Assembly: GCA_016000085.1 (NCBI GenBank)
Contig: JAECRT010000001.1
Span: 154,285 to 218,284 of the forward strand
Direction of reading: 5' to 3'
Length of the DNA stretch: 64,000 nucleotides
Source: Sphingomonadaceae bacterium
GTDB lineage: Bacteria > Pseudomonadota > Alphaproteobacteria > Sphingomonadales > Sphingomonadaceae
Positions 53,851 to 61,657 of this stretch are shown piece by piece. The notes below the pieces were generated by a model. That model was not told the DNA's origin. It ran no database searches and saw only the letters and a list, made by a program, of their open reading frames with translations. The translations under genes and the position numbers were made by a program. Position 1 is the stretch's first letter. Every line of letters starts with the position of its first letter.

Positions 53851-55011
53851 TTAAGCCATCATATTCTCGATTTCCGCTGGGGAATAACCGAGCGTGCTGA
53901 GCAATTCAGCCGTATCCGCCCCCGGCAAAGGCAGTGTGGCCGAACGGGCCGCAAGCACCCCGTCGAACGCGATCGGCAATGCCGGCAGGTGTGTCTCTCG
54001 ACCGTCGGGCAGGGTGACCGCCTCCAATGCGCCGGATGCGGCGAGATGGGGATCATCGAACATGTCTTCGGGCCGACCGATCGGCGCAAAAGGCAAGCCG
54101 GTGCCTTCCAGCTTGGCAATCACCTCCGCGCTGGTGAACCCCCCGATCAGCGCACGGACCTGCGGCAGGATACGGTCCCGCGCGAGCACGCGATCATTAT
54201 TCTTACGGATACTGAGATCCGACCACAGCGCGTCCAAACCAAACAGCGCACAGAATTTTTCCCATAGCGCATCGGTGACGACGCCAATGAAGACCGGATC
54301 GTCCCGCGTTTCGAACACATCGTAAATCGCCCAGGCCGAAATCCGGGCGGGCATGGGATCGGCGGCTTTGCCGGTCACTGCGAACTGCGCCATATGCTGG
54401 CCGACCAGATAGACAGTCGTCTCGAACAGCGATGTCTGGACCAGCTGACCGCGTCCGGTACGGTGCCTTTCTTCCAGCGCCGCGAGGATGCCGATCACCC
54501 CAAACATGCCGCCAGTTACGTCGATTACACTGGAACCAGCGCGCAGGGGACGCCCCGGAGGTCCGGTCATATAGGCAAGCCCGCCCATCATCTGCGCCAC
54601 TTCGTCAAGCGCGGTGCGCGCTTCATAGGGGCCAGGCAGAAACCCTTTGGCCGAACAATAGATAAGCCGGGGATTGGCCTCGGCCATGGCGGCATAGCCC
54701 AGCCCCAGTCGATCCAGTGCGCCCGGTCGAAAATTCTCGACCAATATGTCGGCGTTGGCCACCAGCCGCTTTGCAACGTCCAGCCCCTGTTCGGACTTGA
54801 GATCGAGCGAAATGCTTTTCTTGTGGCGATTATACATCGGGAAATAGCCCGATCCCGATCCCAACAGCGTGCGTGTCTTGTCCCCCTCAGCGGGTTCGAC
54901 GCGGATCACCTCTGCTCCCAGCGAAGCGAGCATCGCCCCCGCGGCAGGGCCCATCACCATATGGGTGAATTCAACGACGCGAAGGCCGACGAGCGGCTGG
55001 GGCGTGCTCAT
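53851..55011 (-). CDS. Class III CoA-transferase (CaiB/BaiF family)
   Basis: 386 aa. The N terminus reads LVGLRVVEFTHMVMGPAAGAMLASLGAEVIRVEP, the family start. The likely catalytic aspartate is in RAGSSVIDVTGGMFG, matching the Asp of formyl-CoA transferase. Length and the absence of a second domain are normal. It would activate a carboxylic acid with CoA from succinyl-CoA or acetyl-CoA. ATGA overlap with the lyase gene upstream argues that the acid it activates is cleaved by that lyase. Confidence 0.92.
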   Translation of the reverse strand: MSTPQPLVGLRVVEFTHMVMGPAAGAMLASLGAEVIRVEPAEGDKTRTLLGSGSGYFPMYNRHKKSISLDLKSEQGLDVAKRLVANADILVENFRPGALDRLGLGYAAMAEANPRLIYCSAKGFLPGPYEARTALDEVAQMMGGLAYMTGPPGRPLRAGSSVIDVTGGMFGVIGILAALEERHRTGRGQLVQTSLFETTVYLVGQHMAQFAVTGKAADPMPARISAWAIYDVFETRDDPVFIGVVTDALWEKFCALFGLDALWSDLSIRKNNDRVLARDRILPQVRALIGGFTSAEVIAKLEGTGLPFAPIGRPEDMFDDPHLAASGALEAVTLPDGRETHLPALPIAFDGVLAARSATLPLPGADTAELLSTLGYSPAEIENMMA

Positions 55012-55937
55012 GCTGCGACCTTTCCGAAGCCGAGCGGCAGACCCGCGTCGGGGGTGAAGCCATAAAGCGGCTCTCCCGGCAGCGCCTCGGCCACGATCGC
55101 GCGCACCTTCAGCAATTTATCCAGGTCAATGCCCGTCTCATAACCCATCGCCGCCAGCATGAAGACCAGATCCTCCGTCACAATATTCCCCGATGCGCCC
55201 GGGGCGAACGGACAGCCGCCAAGGCCGCCCAGCGAGGAATCGAGCGTCGTGATGCCCTCATCCAACCCGGCCAGCGCATTGGCGAGGCCGAGGCCACGGG
55301 TATTGTGCAGGTGGAGCGTGTTAAGCCGACTGTCGCCCACTGCCGCTTTTACCTTGCGCACAAGGCGCTTTACTTGCGCGGGATTGGCGTAGCCGGTCGT
55401 GTCCGACAGGCCGACCTCCACGGCGCCAGCCTCGATCGATGCAACCGCAAGCCGAACGACCGCCTCTTCGCTGACCACCCCTTCGATCGTGCAGCCAAAG
55501 GCCGTCGCCAAACCGATCTCAAAATGCGGGCGCGTCTCTTCAGGCTGCGCGGCGACCAGCGCGGCGATGGCGCGGATCTCGGCGATCACCGCTGCATGAT
55601 CCTTACGCACATTTTTCAAGCTGTGCGTTTCTGACATGGAAAAGGGCATCGAGATTTTCTGCGCGCCCGCCGCGATGGCGCGCTCCGCGCCTTTCAGGTT
55701 CGGCACCAGAGCGGCGACGGCCAGTCCCTCTATCCCCCGGGCGAACGCCACCAGTTCAGCCGTGTCCGCCATCTGCGGCAGCAGCGACGGCGGGACGAAG
55801 CTGCCTACCTCAATCTCCGGCACGCCAGCCGCCGCCTCGGCAGCGATCCATGCCTTTTTCGCGTCCAACGGCATGACGCGGGCAATGCTTTGCAGGCCAT
55901 CGCGAGGACCGACCTCGCTGATATGAATGCGGCTCAT
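55008..55937 (-). CDS. HMG-CoA-lyase-like aldolase (DRE-TIM family), probably for an alkylmalyl-type CoA ester
   Basis: 309 aa. It has the N-terminal EVGPRDGLQ with the metal and proton-shuttle residues, and the C-terminal LGGLGGCPFAPGASGNIVTEDL with the flexible-loop cysteine. The metal motif is HLHNTRGLGLAN. Leucine-pathway HMG-CoA lyases normally have HxHDTYG here, so this is a variant. It is fused by ATGA overlaps to a CoA-transferase and to LeuD, not to the leucine operon at 16-21 kb. I infer cleavage of a citramalyl- or alkylmalyl-CoA to pyruvate (or 2-oxo acid) and acyl-CoA. Confidence 0.85.
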   Translation of the reverse strand: MSRIHISEVGPRDGLQSIARVMPLDAKKAWIAAEAAAGVPEIEVGSFVPPSLLPQMADTAELVAFARGIEGLAVAALVPNLKGAERAIAAGAQKISMPFSMSETHSLKNVRKDHAAVIAEIRAIAALVAAQPEETRPHFEIGLATAFGCTIEGVVSEEAVVRLAVASIEAGAVEVGLSDTTGYANPAQVKRLVRKVKAAVGDSRLNTLHLHNTRGLGLANALAGLDEGITTLDSSLGGLGGCPFAPGASGNIVTEDLVFMLAAMGYETGIDLDKLLKVRAIVAEALPGEPLYGFTPDAGLPLGFGKVAA

Positions 55938-56551
55938 CCGATTATATCTCCAAAATAGACCCAGGGCCGCGCCATCCGGTCGGCGGCCTGGAAAGCCGCA
56001 ATATCGGCCTTATGCTTGAATGTGAGGTCGATCGCGTCGAGACCTTCGAGCAGCATCGCCTTGGCCTCGCCACCAATCTCGAACGGCCAGCTTCGTCCGT
56101 CGGCAAGCGACACGGTCTGGCTGGGCAGGTCCACCGTCACCGGGCCGCCATCGGCCGCGATCTCGGCGATCGCCGTTGCCGGGACCGGCGCAGGCACGAT
56201 ACCATTGCGTGTACAATTGCCCGCGAATATCGGGGCGAAGCTGGGTGCGATCACCGCGCTAATGCCATATTCGGCCAACGCCCAGACCGCATGTTCGCGG
56301 CTCGATCCGCAACCAAAATTGCTGCCGCCCAACAGGATATGCGCGTCGGCATAATACGGCTGGTTGAGTATGAACGCCGGATCGGGGTCGCGGCCACCTG
56401 CCTTCAGATAGCGCCAGGCAGCAAACAGGCCGTCTGCCAAACCTGTCTTGCCAGTGCTTTTCATCTCGCGCGAAGGAATGATCGCATCGGTATCGATATT
56501 GTCGCGCAGCAGCGGCGCGGCGATGGCAGTCAATCGTGTAAAGGGGGTCAT
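55934..56551 (-). CDS. leuD-like: Aconitase-superfamily hydratase small subunit (LeuD-like)
   Basis: 205 aa, swivel domain. The motifs GGSNFGCGSSREHAVWALAEYGI and NCTRNGIVPAPVP line the substrate pocket. Standard LeuD has NCFKNG at the latter place; here it is NCTRNG, suggesting another side chain on the substrate. It pairs with the large subunit by ATGA overlap. No leuA or leuB is nearby, which supports a catabolic rather than leucine-synthesis role. Confidence 0.85.
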   Translation of the reverse strand: MTPFTRLTAIAAPLLRDNIDTDAIIPSREMKSTGKTGLADGLFAAWRYLKAGGRDPDPAFILNQPYYADAHILLGGSNFGCGSSREHAVWALAEYGISAVIAPSFAPIFAGNCTRNGIVPAPVPATAIAEIAADGGPVTVDLPSQTVSLADGRSWPFEIGGEAKAMLLEGLDAIDLTFKHKADIAAFQAADRMARPWVYFGDIIG

Positions 56552-57930
56552 CTGGCAAGCTCCCGCGGATCGGCGATCATCCCGGCTATGGCGCTGGCAG
56601 CCACCATTTCAGGGCTGGCGATGTGCGTGCGGATGCCGGGGCCTTGCCGCCCTTCAAAATTGCGGTTGGTCGAAGAAACGACCCGCGCGCCAGCGGGAAA
56701 ACTCTCGCCCCCGGCGTAAAAACACATGGAACAACCACTTTCCCGCCATTCGAAGCCCGCCGCCATGAACATGCGATCCAGCCCTTCCGCTTCGGCCGCG
56801 CGTTTCACCGCCGATGATCCCGGCACGCACAGCGCCTTAACGCCTGGCGCGATGGAACGGCCCTGAAGTAGCGCAGCGGCGCGGCGCAGGTCCGACAGGC
56901 GACCATTGGTGCAACTGCCGATGAAGGCGGCGTCGATCGGGATGCCCGCGACCGGCTGCCTCGCCTGAAGCCCCATATAGGCGAGCGCGCGTTCCCCTGC
57001 ATCGACCGGGACTGCGCCTGAAATACCGACGCTCTGCTCAGGTGATGTGCCCCATCCGACCATCGGCTCGATATCGGCGGCATCAATGACGATTTCCGCG
57101 TCATAGGTCGCGCCCGCGTCGCTCGGCAGGGTGCGCCAATGGGCAACCGCGCGGGTCCAGTCCTCACCCTGCGGCGCATAGCGCCGACCCTTGAGCCACG
57201 CATAGGTTGTTTCGTCCGGCGCGATCATTCCGGTCATCGCGGAAAATTCTGTCGCCATGTTGCACAGCGTCATGCGCGCTTCCATGTCGAGTGCCGTCAC
57301 AGCGTCGCCCGCAAACTCGACGGCATGACCCTTGCCGCCGCCCGCGCCGTGGCGCGCGATGAGCGCCAGGATCATGTCCTTCGGCGTCACCCCCACGCTC
57401 AGCGTGCCCGTGAAACGCACGCACATGGTGTGCGGCCTTGCAATGCGCAGCGTGCCGGTGGCCATCGCATGTTCCGCCTCGGACGATCCGATACCCCAGG
57501 CCAGCGCGCCCAACGCGCCTTGCGTGCAGGTATGACTGTCCGGCGCAATCAACGTAAGGCCGGGCAACACGATGCCCAGTTCAGGCGAGACGACATGGAC
57601 GATACCCTGATCGGGATCGGTGACGTCGAACAGCGTCAGACCAGCCTCATGGGCGGCGGCGCGCGTTTCGGTGATGAACGCCTGACCACCCGGCATGAGC
57701 GTCTGATCGCCCCGCCCCGGTCGCGTGTCGACGATATGATCCATCACGCAGAAAACCCGCGCGGGGTCCGCCACCGCGCGTCCGGCCGCTTTCAGGCTGC
57801 CCAGCGCCGCAGCGCCGGTCCGCTCGTGCAGAAAGATGCGATCGATCGCGACCAAAGCCGCACCGCCGGGTAAATCGGCGACGCGGTGCTGGTCCCATAT
57901 CTTGGCAAACAGAGTGCGGGGATCAGGCAG
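56548..57930 (-). CDS. leuC-like: Aconitase-superfamily hydratase large subunit (LeuC-like), apparent CTG start
   Basis: 460 aa. FeS ligands are in FIGSCTNGRLSDLRRAA and ESGCSMCFYAGGESFPAG; the latter differs from the CSMCLxxN of normal LeuC. NFEGRQGPGIRTHIASPEMVAASA closes the protein. No ATG or good GTG lies near the expected N terminus. A CTG at 57930, six bases after GGAGG, gives MPDPRTLFAKIWDQHRV, which matches LeuC starts. The start overlaps the DUF3598-like gene by 8 bp. With LeuD-like it should hydrate and isomerise a maleate/malate-type acid. Confidence 0.82.
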   Translation of the reverse strand: MPDPRTLFAKIWDQHRVADLPGGAALVAIDRIFLHERTGAAALGSLKAAGRAVADPARVFCVMDHIVDTRPGRGDQTLMPGGQAFITETRAAAHEAGLTLFDVTDPDQGIVHVVSPELGIVLPGLTLIAPDSHTCTQGALGALAWGIGSSEAEHAMATGTLRIARPHTMCVRFTGTLSVGVTPKDMILALIARHGAGGGKGHAVEFAGDAVTALDMEARMTLCNMATEFSAMTGMIAPDETTYAWLKGRRYAPQGEDWTRAVAHWRTLPSDAGATYDAEIVIDAADIEPMVGWGTSPEQSVGISGAVPVDAGERALAYMGLQARQPVAGIPIDAAFIGSCTNGRLSDLRRAAALLQGRSIAPGVKALCVPGSSAVKRAAEAEGLDRMFMAAGFEWRESGCSMCFYAGGESFPAGARVVSSTNRNFEGRQGPGIRTHIASPEMVAASAIAGMIADPRELAR

Positions 57931-58423
57931 GAATCGCCTCCATGTCCTTTTCCACGCTCGCCCAGTCGCGCGTGACCAATTCTTCCTGAATCGCGGTGCG
58001 CGTCTCAAGCTGCCCGTCGCGGATCCAATGCCAGGTGCGGCACCGCTTCTGGCCGTCGTCCGACAGCTGGATCATCTCGTAGAGATAGAGGCTTGGGTCG
58101 CCCTGACGCTGCCAATACAGCATCACGGTGCGATTTTTTTCGTCCAGTCCGACTTCGGCTGCCCAGCCCTTGATCAACTCATTATCCCACCACACGCGCT
58201 TGTCGTGATAGGTGGCGGGGAAATCACGAATGTCGGTACGGCCATCGTCCCACAGATACCAGTTGGTCTGGTGATAGGGCGCGTCGCTGTCTTCCTTGAA
58301 ACGGCACAGCAGGCGCGACTTATGCTCGTCAATCTTCTCACCAGCAGCGTTATAATAGGTGTAAACGCCGTCCCACACGCCTTCATGGCGTGCGAGCAAC
58401 GGCATATCTTCACGAATTCCCAT
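57923..58423 (-). CDS. DUF3598-like protein
   Basis: 166 aa from ATG 58423 with AAGGAG 7 nt upstream; the longer track ORF reads into the hydrolase gene. The protein is soluble, rich in Trp/Tyr and beta strands (HEGVWDGVYTYYNAAGEKIDEH, YHQTNWYLWDDGRTDIRDFP), which recalls the lipocalin-like DUF3598 family. Assignment is from memory of similar sequences. It lies between the hydrolase and LeuC-like genes with gaps of 13 bp and an 8-bp overlap, so it belongs to the pathway. A binding or isomerising role is possible. Confidence 0.72.
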   Translation of the reverse strand: MGIREDMPLLARHEGVWDGVYTYYNAAGEKIDEHKSRLLCRFKEDSDAPYHQTNWYLWDDGRTDIRDFPATYHDKRVWWDNELIKGWAAEVGLDEKNRTVMLYWQRQGDPSLYLYEMIQLSDDGQKRCRTWHWIRDGQLETRTAIQEELVTRDWASVEKDMEAIPA

Positions 58424-58436
58424 CCTATTCTCCTTT

Positions 58437-59990
58437 TCAGAAACCCTTGGGTGCCCAGATGTCGTCACGCGACGCCGCCCAGTCCGCCTTGTCCCACACC
58501 CGGATCGGTGGCGCCGCAGCGACCAGCGCATCGCGATCCGCCGCAAGCAGCGTTCCCAGCAAGGCGCGGCCTGTGCGGGCGCGGATCAGGCTGCGATGCT
58601 CTGCGGCCAAAGCCTCCGGCTCGATCTCAGGCGCGGCGAAGGGAATGGCGTTCGCGGCCTTCGCGTCGAACCATGGCCAGAAGAAATGGGCTGCGCGCAC
58701 CGCGCTCCAACCCGCGTTCAGATAGCTGCCGAAACGGTCCGGCGCCTGATCGGGGATCGCCAGAGCGGCCCAGCGCGTCGCATCTTGAGCGAGCGGGATA
58801 TGGGCCGCTATGGCGCCCCAACCCTGTGCCGCAGATCGTGTGGCAATGGCGGCCGCCAGAATAGCCGACACCCCTTCGCCAATTACCACAGGCGCTTGCG
58901 CGGTGCCGATCGCGGCAATGGCGGCGGCGGCGATGGCACTCCAATCGTCTATCGCCGGGGCATGACCATCCTGCCAGTTATCGGACAGGCCATGACCGGG
59001 CAGGTCGATCGCCAGCGCGTCACGGGTATCGAGCAGTTCAGCCGCACGACCCGGAGCATGGATCAGCACCGTTTCAGCAGCGCGGTCGCCTTTCCAATGG
59101 ATCAGCCCGTCAAAACCGGGGGTGATGAGGTGAACAAAACCACCGTCGCTGCTTTCGCCCAGCGCAGGCGTCGGCAGCGCCTCGCCCTCCAGAAGATGCG
59201 CAAGACACGCCGCTTCCAGGTCCGCAGGTGTTGCTACGGCCTCAGCGCGCCAACTGGGCGGCATCGCACCAAGACGGGCGATATGTGCCTGAAGAGGATC
59301 GCCATTATATGCGGCGATCAGGACGGGCACCGTTTCGGCATCGACGGGCGGAATGTCGCGCGGCGCACGCAGAACGGCGCCATAACCCGCCCGATAGGCA
59401 TCGCCGCTGTCCAGCATGTCGCGGATCACCGCATCCGTCTTTGCAGGATCGTCATGCGCCACACTGATTCGCGCCGCATCACGCACATCGAACCAAGGGA
59501 AGAACCAGGTCTGCTCGATAATCCGGTTCCACAGCCAGGTCAGATGCTCGCCATAGGCGCTGGGCACGAACGGCGGCAGATAGGAAGTATCGAAGATCCG
59601 CATCTCTTCCGGCGTCCACACGGCATAGCCGCCGGTCGCGAGGCGGATAAAGCGTTCTGGATGGCGCTTGACCGCACCAATCAGAATGATCCCGCCCGAA
59701 TGGAAGCCATAAGCCGCCGTCTTTTCAATGCCCAGCGCATCCAGCAGTTCGACCAGCGCCTGCGAGAAACCCTCGATATCCGGGTTGCCCGGCAGTGCAT
59801 CGGACTGGCCGAAGCCGGGCGTGTCGGGTGCGATACAGGTGAAATGCGCAGCCCATTTCTCCATCAACGGTTCGTATTCCGCGGAGCTTCGCGGACTTTG
59901 ATGCACCATCAACAGCGTGGGGCCTGATCCGGCCTTGCGATAATGGACTCGGCGATTGCCGACGCGGATGAAATGGCGAGTGATGTTCAT
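58437..59990 (-). CDS. Tandem alpha/beta-hydrolase: active N-terminal domain and degenerate C-terminal domain
   Basis: 517 aa, about twice the usual length. Domain 1 has the oxyanion region LLMVHQSPRSSAEYE, DTPGFGQSD and the nucleophile turn GFHSGG (S98), a variant of GxSxG. Domain 2 (about 280-517) repeats the fold with AIDLPGHGLSDNW, but at the nucleophile elbow reads IGEGVSA, with Gly where Ser should be. So it looks like an enzyme plus a dead partner domain. Domain 1 may cleave a formamide, amide or ester, as N-formylmaleamate deformylase (NicD) does. It is the first gene of the minus operon. Confidence 0.85.
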   Translation of the reverse strand: MNITRHFIRVGNRRVHYRKAGSGPTLLMVHQSPRSSAEYEPLMEKWAAHFTCIAPDTPGFGQSDALPGNPDIEGFSQALVELLDALGIEKTAAYGFHSGGIILIGAVKRHPERFIRLATGGYAVWTPEEMRIFDTSYLPPFVPSAYGEHLTWLWNRIIEQTWFFPWFDVRDAARISVAHDDPAKTDAVIRDMLDSGDAYRAGYGAVLRAPRDIPPVDAETVPVLIAAYNGDPLQAHIARLGAMPPSWRAEAVATPADLEAACLAHLLEGEALPTPALGESSDGGFVHLITPGFDGLIHWKGDRAAETVLIHAPGRAAELLDTRDALAIDLPGHGLSDNWQDGHAPAIDDWSAIAAAAIAAIGTAQAPVVIGEGVSAILAAAIATRSAAQGWGAIAAHIPLAQDATRWAALAIPDQAPDRFGSYLNAGWSAVRAAHFFWPWFDAKAANAIPFAAPEIEPEALAAEHRSLIRARTGRALLGTLLAADRDALVAAAPPIRVWDKADWAASRDDIWAPKGF

Positions 59991-60000
59991 GCCCTATAAC

Positions 60001-60012
60001 TTGTCCGGACAA
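60001..60012. promoter_or_regulatory. Perfect palindrome TTGTCCGGACAA in the divergent promoter region
   Basis: A 12-bp perfect palindrome 10 bp from the minus-strand hydrolase start. Its TTGT-N4-ACAA form resembles GntR/FadR-type sites. No such regulator is encoded in the visible part, so it may lie past the window end. Confidence 0.6.
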
Positions 60013-60044
60013 ATTCCTCTCGACAAGCCCTTTTCTGTAACTAG

Positions 60045-60059
60045 TGTCGAATTCCGACA
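60045..60059. promoter_or_regulatory. Second inverted repeat TGTCG-AATTC-CGACA
   Basis: Five-bp arms around AATTC, 30 bp before the plus-strand amidase GTG start. It shares the TGTC/GACA half-sites with the palindrome at 60001 but has wider spacing. It may be a second site of the same regulator or of a different one. Confidence 0.45.
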
Positions 60060-60074
60060 ACTATGGAGGTTTGG

Positions 60075-60755
60075 GTGACGATTCTGGGCAATGAAATGGT
60101 CTGCGACGGTCGGACCGCGCGCCAGATTTTTGAGGAAGTGCTGGCCAACCCCGCGCGCAAGAAATTCGGATTCGGGCAAAAACTGGCCATCGTGAACGTC
60201 GATTTCCAGCAAGCCTATACACGGCTGGACCTGTTCAAGACCGCCTATGAAACCGATCCCCGCCAGATCGAATATACCAACACCATCTCGTCGCTTGCCC
60301 GCGCCAAAGGGATGCCGGTGATCTGGAGCCGGGTGGGGTATAAGGACGACGCTGGCGATGCTGGCGTGTGGGGCACCCGCACGGACACGCCCGATTCGCT
60401 TCAGAACATCCGCTACGGCAGCGATCGTCACGCCTATGATCCACGCTGCGAGATCGACGCGAACGACCTGCAATATACCAAGCGGATGCCATCCGCCTTT
60501 TTCGAAACGCCGCTCAACAGCTATCTACGCTGGCACCAGGTAGATACGGTCATTGTAACCGGGGGCAGCACCTCTGGCTGCGTGCGGGCAACCGCCGTGG
60601 ATGCGCTGTCCTATGGTTTCCGCACGATCGTGCCGATCGAAACCTGCGCCGACAAGCATGAGAGCTACCATTTCGCCAACCTGACCGACCTGCTGATCAA
60701 ATATGCCGATGTCGAGCCGGTACAGACGGTTATCGACTGGCTGGAGGCACGATAA
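60075..60755 (+). CDS. Isochorismatase-like cysteine amidase (N-carbamoylsarcosine/maleamate amidase type)
   Basis: 226 aa from GTG 60075. The ATGGAGG just upstream is better read as its ribosome site than as the start the track uses. The Asp-Lys-Cys triad is visible: D43 in VNVDFQQAY, K136 in YTKRMPSAFFETPL and C169 in GGSTSGCVRATAVDA. That C-terminal segment is typical of N-carbamoylsarcosine and maleamate amidases (NicF type). It should release ammonia from a half-amide or carbamoyl compound. It is the first gene of the plus arm and overlaps the next by 1 bp. Confidence 0.9.
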   Translation: MTILGNEMVCDGRTARQIFEEVLANPARKKFGFGQKLAIVNVDFQQAYTRLDLFKTAYETDPRQIEYTNTISSLARAKGMPVIWSRVGYKDDAGDAGVWGTRTDTPDSLQNIRYGSDRHAYDPRCEIDANDLQYTKRMPSAFFETPLNSYLRWHQVDTVIVTGGSTSGCVRATAVDALSYGFRTIVPIETCADKHESYHFANLTDLLIKYADVEPVQTVIDWLEAR

Positions 60756-61657
60756 TGCAAGAGGGACAGGCCGATCCCGGCCTCTATGATTTCGCCCGCT
60801 ATCGCGAACGCCCCCGGATCAGCTGGCCGGGTGGCAAGACGGTCGCGGTCTGGGTAGCGCCCAATCTCGAATATTATGAGATCGACCCGCCCGCCAATCC
60901 ACATCGCAAGAGCTGGACGAAGCCGCACCCCGACGTTGTAGGCTATGCCCATCGCGATCATAGCAATCGCGTGTCGCACTGGCGCATGGCGGACGCAATG
61001 TCCAAACATGGTTTTCCCGGTTCGGTATCGCTGTCGATCGGCCTGTGCCAGCATCACCCGGCGGTGGTGGCCGACGCCAATGAACGGGGCTGGGAGTTTT
61101 TCAGCCACGGCGTGTACAACACCCGCTACACTTACGGCATGGATGAAGCGCAGGAACGCGCCCTCATCGAGGATTCGATCCATACGGTACGCGAGGCTAC
61201 CGGCCAGACGATCCGGGGGTGGCTGGCGCCCGCGCTGACCCACACACCCCGCACGCTGGATCTGATCGCGGAATATGGCCTGGATTATACCTGCGACCTC
61301 TATCATGATGATCAACCCGGCCCGGTTAAGGTCAAATCCGGCAAGCTGATCTCCATGCCCTACAGCCTTGAGGTCAACGATCATTACGGCTTTTTCGTCT
61401 ATAATATGAGCCCGCGCGACTATGCCGACACGCTGATCCGCCAATATGAACGGCTGGCCGAGGAAGGCGCTCAGTCCGGCACTGTCATGTGCATACCGCT
61501 CCACGCCTACCTCATTGGCCAACCCCACCGGATTGGACCGTTCGAGGAAGTTCTTCGCCATATCGCGGCGGACGGCCGGGCCTGGATCGCCCGCGCCGGT
61601 GAGATCGCCGATCATTATTATGCCCATCATTATGCGGAGGCCGCCCATGGCGCTTGA
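60755..61657 (+). CDS. Polysaccharide-deacetylase-fold hydrolase, copy 1 (imidase/allantoinase-like)
   Basis: 300 aa, NodB-like fold without signal peptide, so cytoplasmic. It starts one base into the amidase stop (TAATG). Visible blocks are KTVAVWVAPNLEYYEI, RVSHWRMADAMSKHGF, NERGWEFFSHGVYNTRY and GWLAPALTHTPRTLDLIAEYGLDYTCD. The HSxxH zinc motif of true deacetylases is not kept (here FFSHGVYN). Cytoplasmic members of this group include PuuE allantoinase and cyclic-imide hydrolase, both opening cyclic amides. Placed next to an amidase, it most likely opens an imide or similar ring. Confidence 0.8.
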   Translation: MQEGQADPGLYDFARYRERPRISWPGGKTVAVWVAPNLEYYEIDPPANPHRKSWTKPHPDVVGYAHRDHSNRVSHWRMADAMSKHGFPGSVSLSIGLCQHHPAVVADANERGWEFFSHGVYNTRYTYGMDEAQERALIEDSIHTVREATGQTIRGWLAPALTHTPRTLDLIAEYGLDYTCDLYHDDQPGPVKVKSGKLISMPYSLEVNDHYGFFVYNMSPRDYADTLIRQYERLAEEGAQSGTVMCIPLHAYLIGQPHRIGPFEEVLRHIAADGRAWIARAGEIADHYYAHHYAEAAHGA

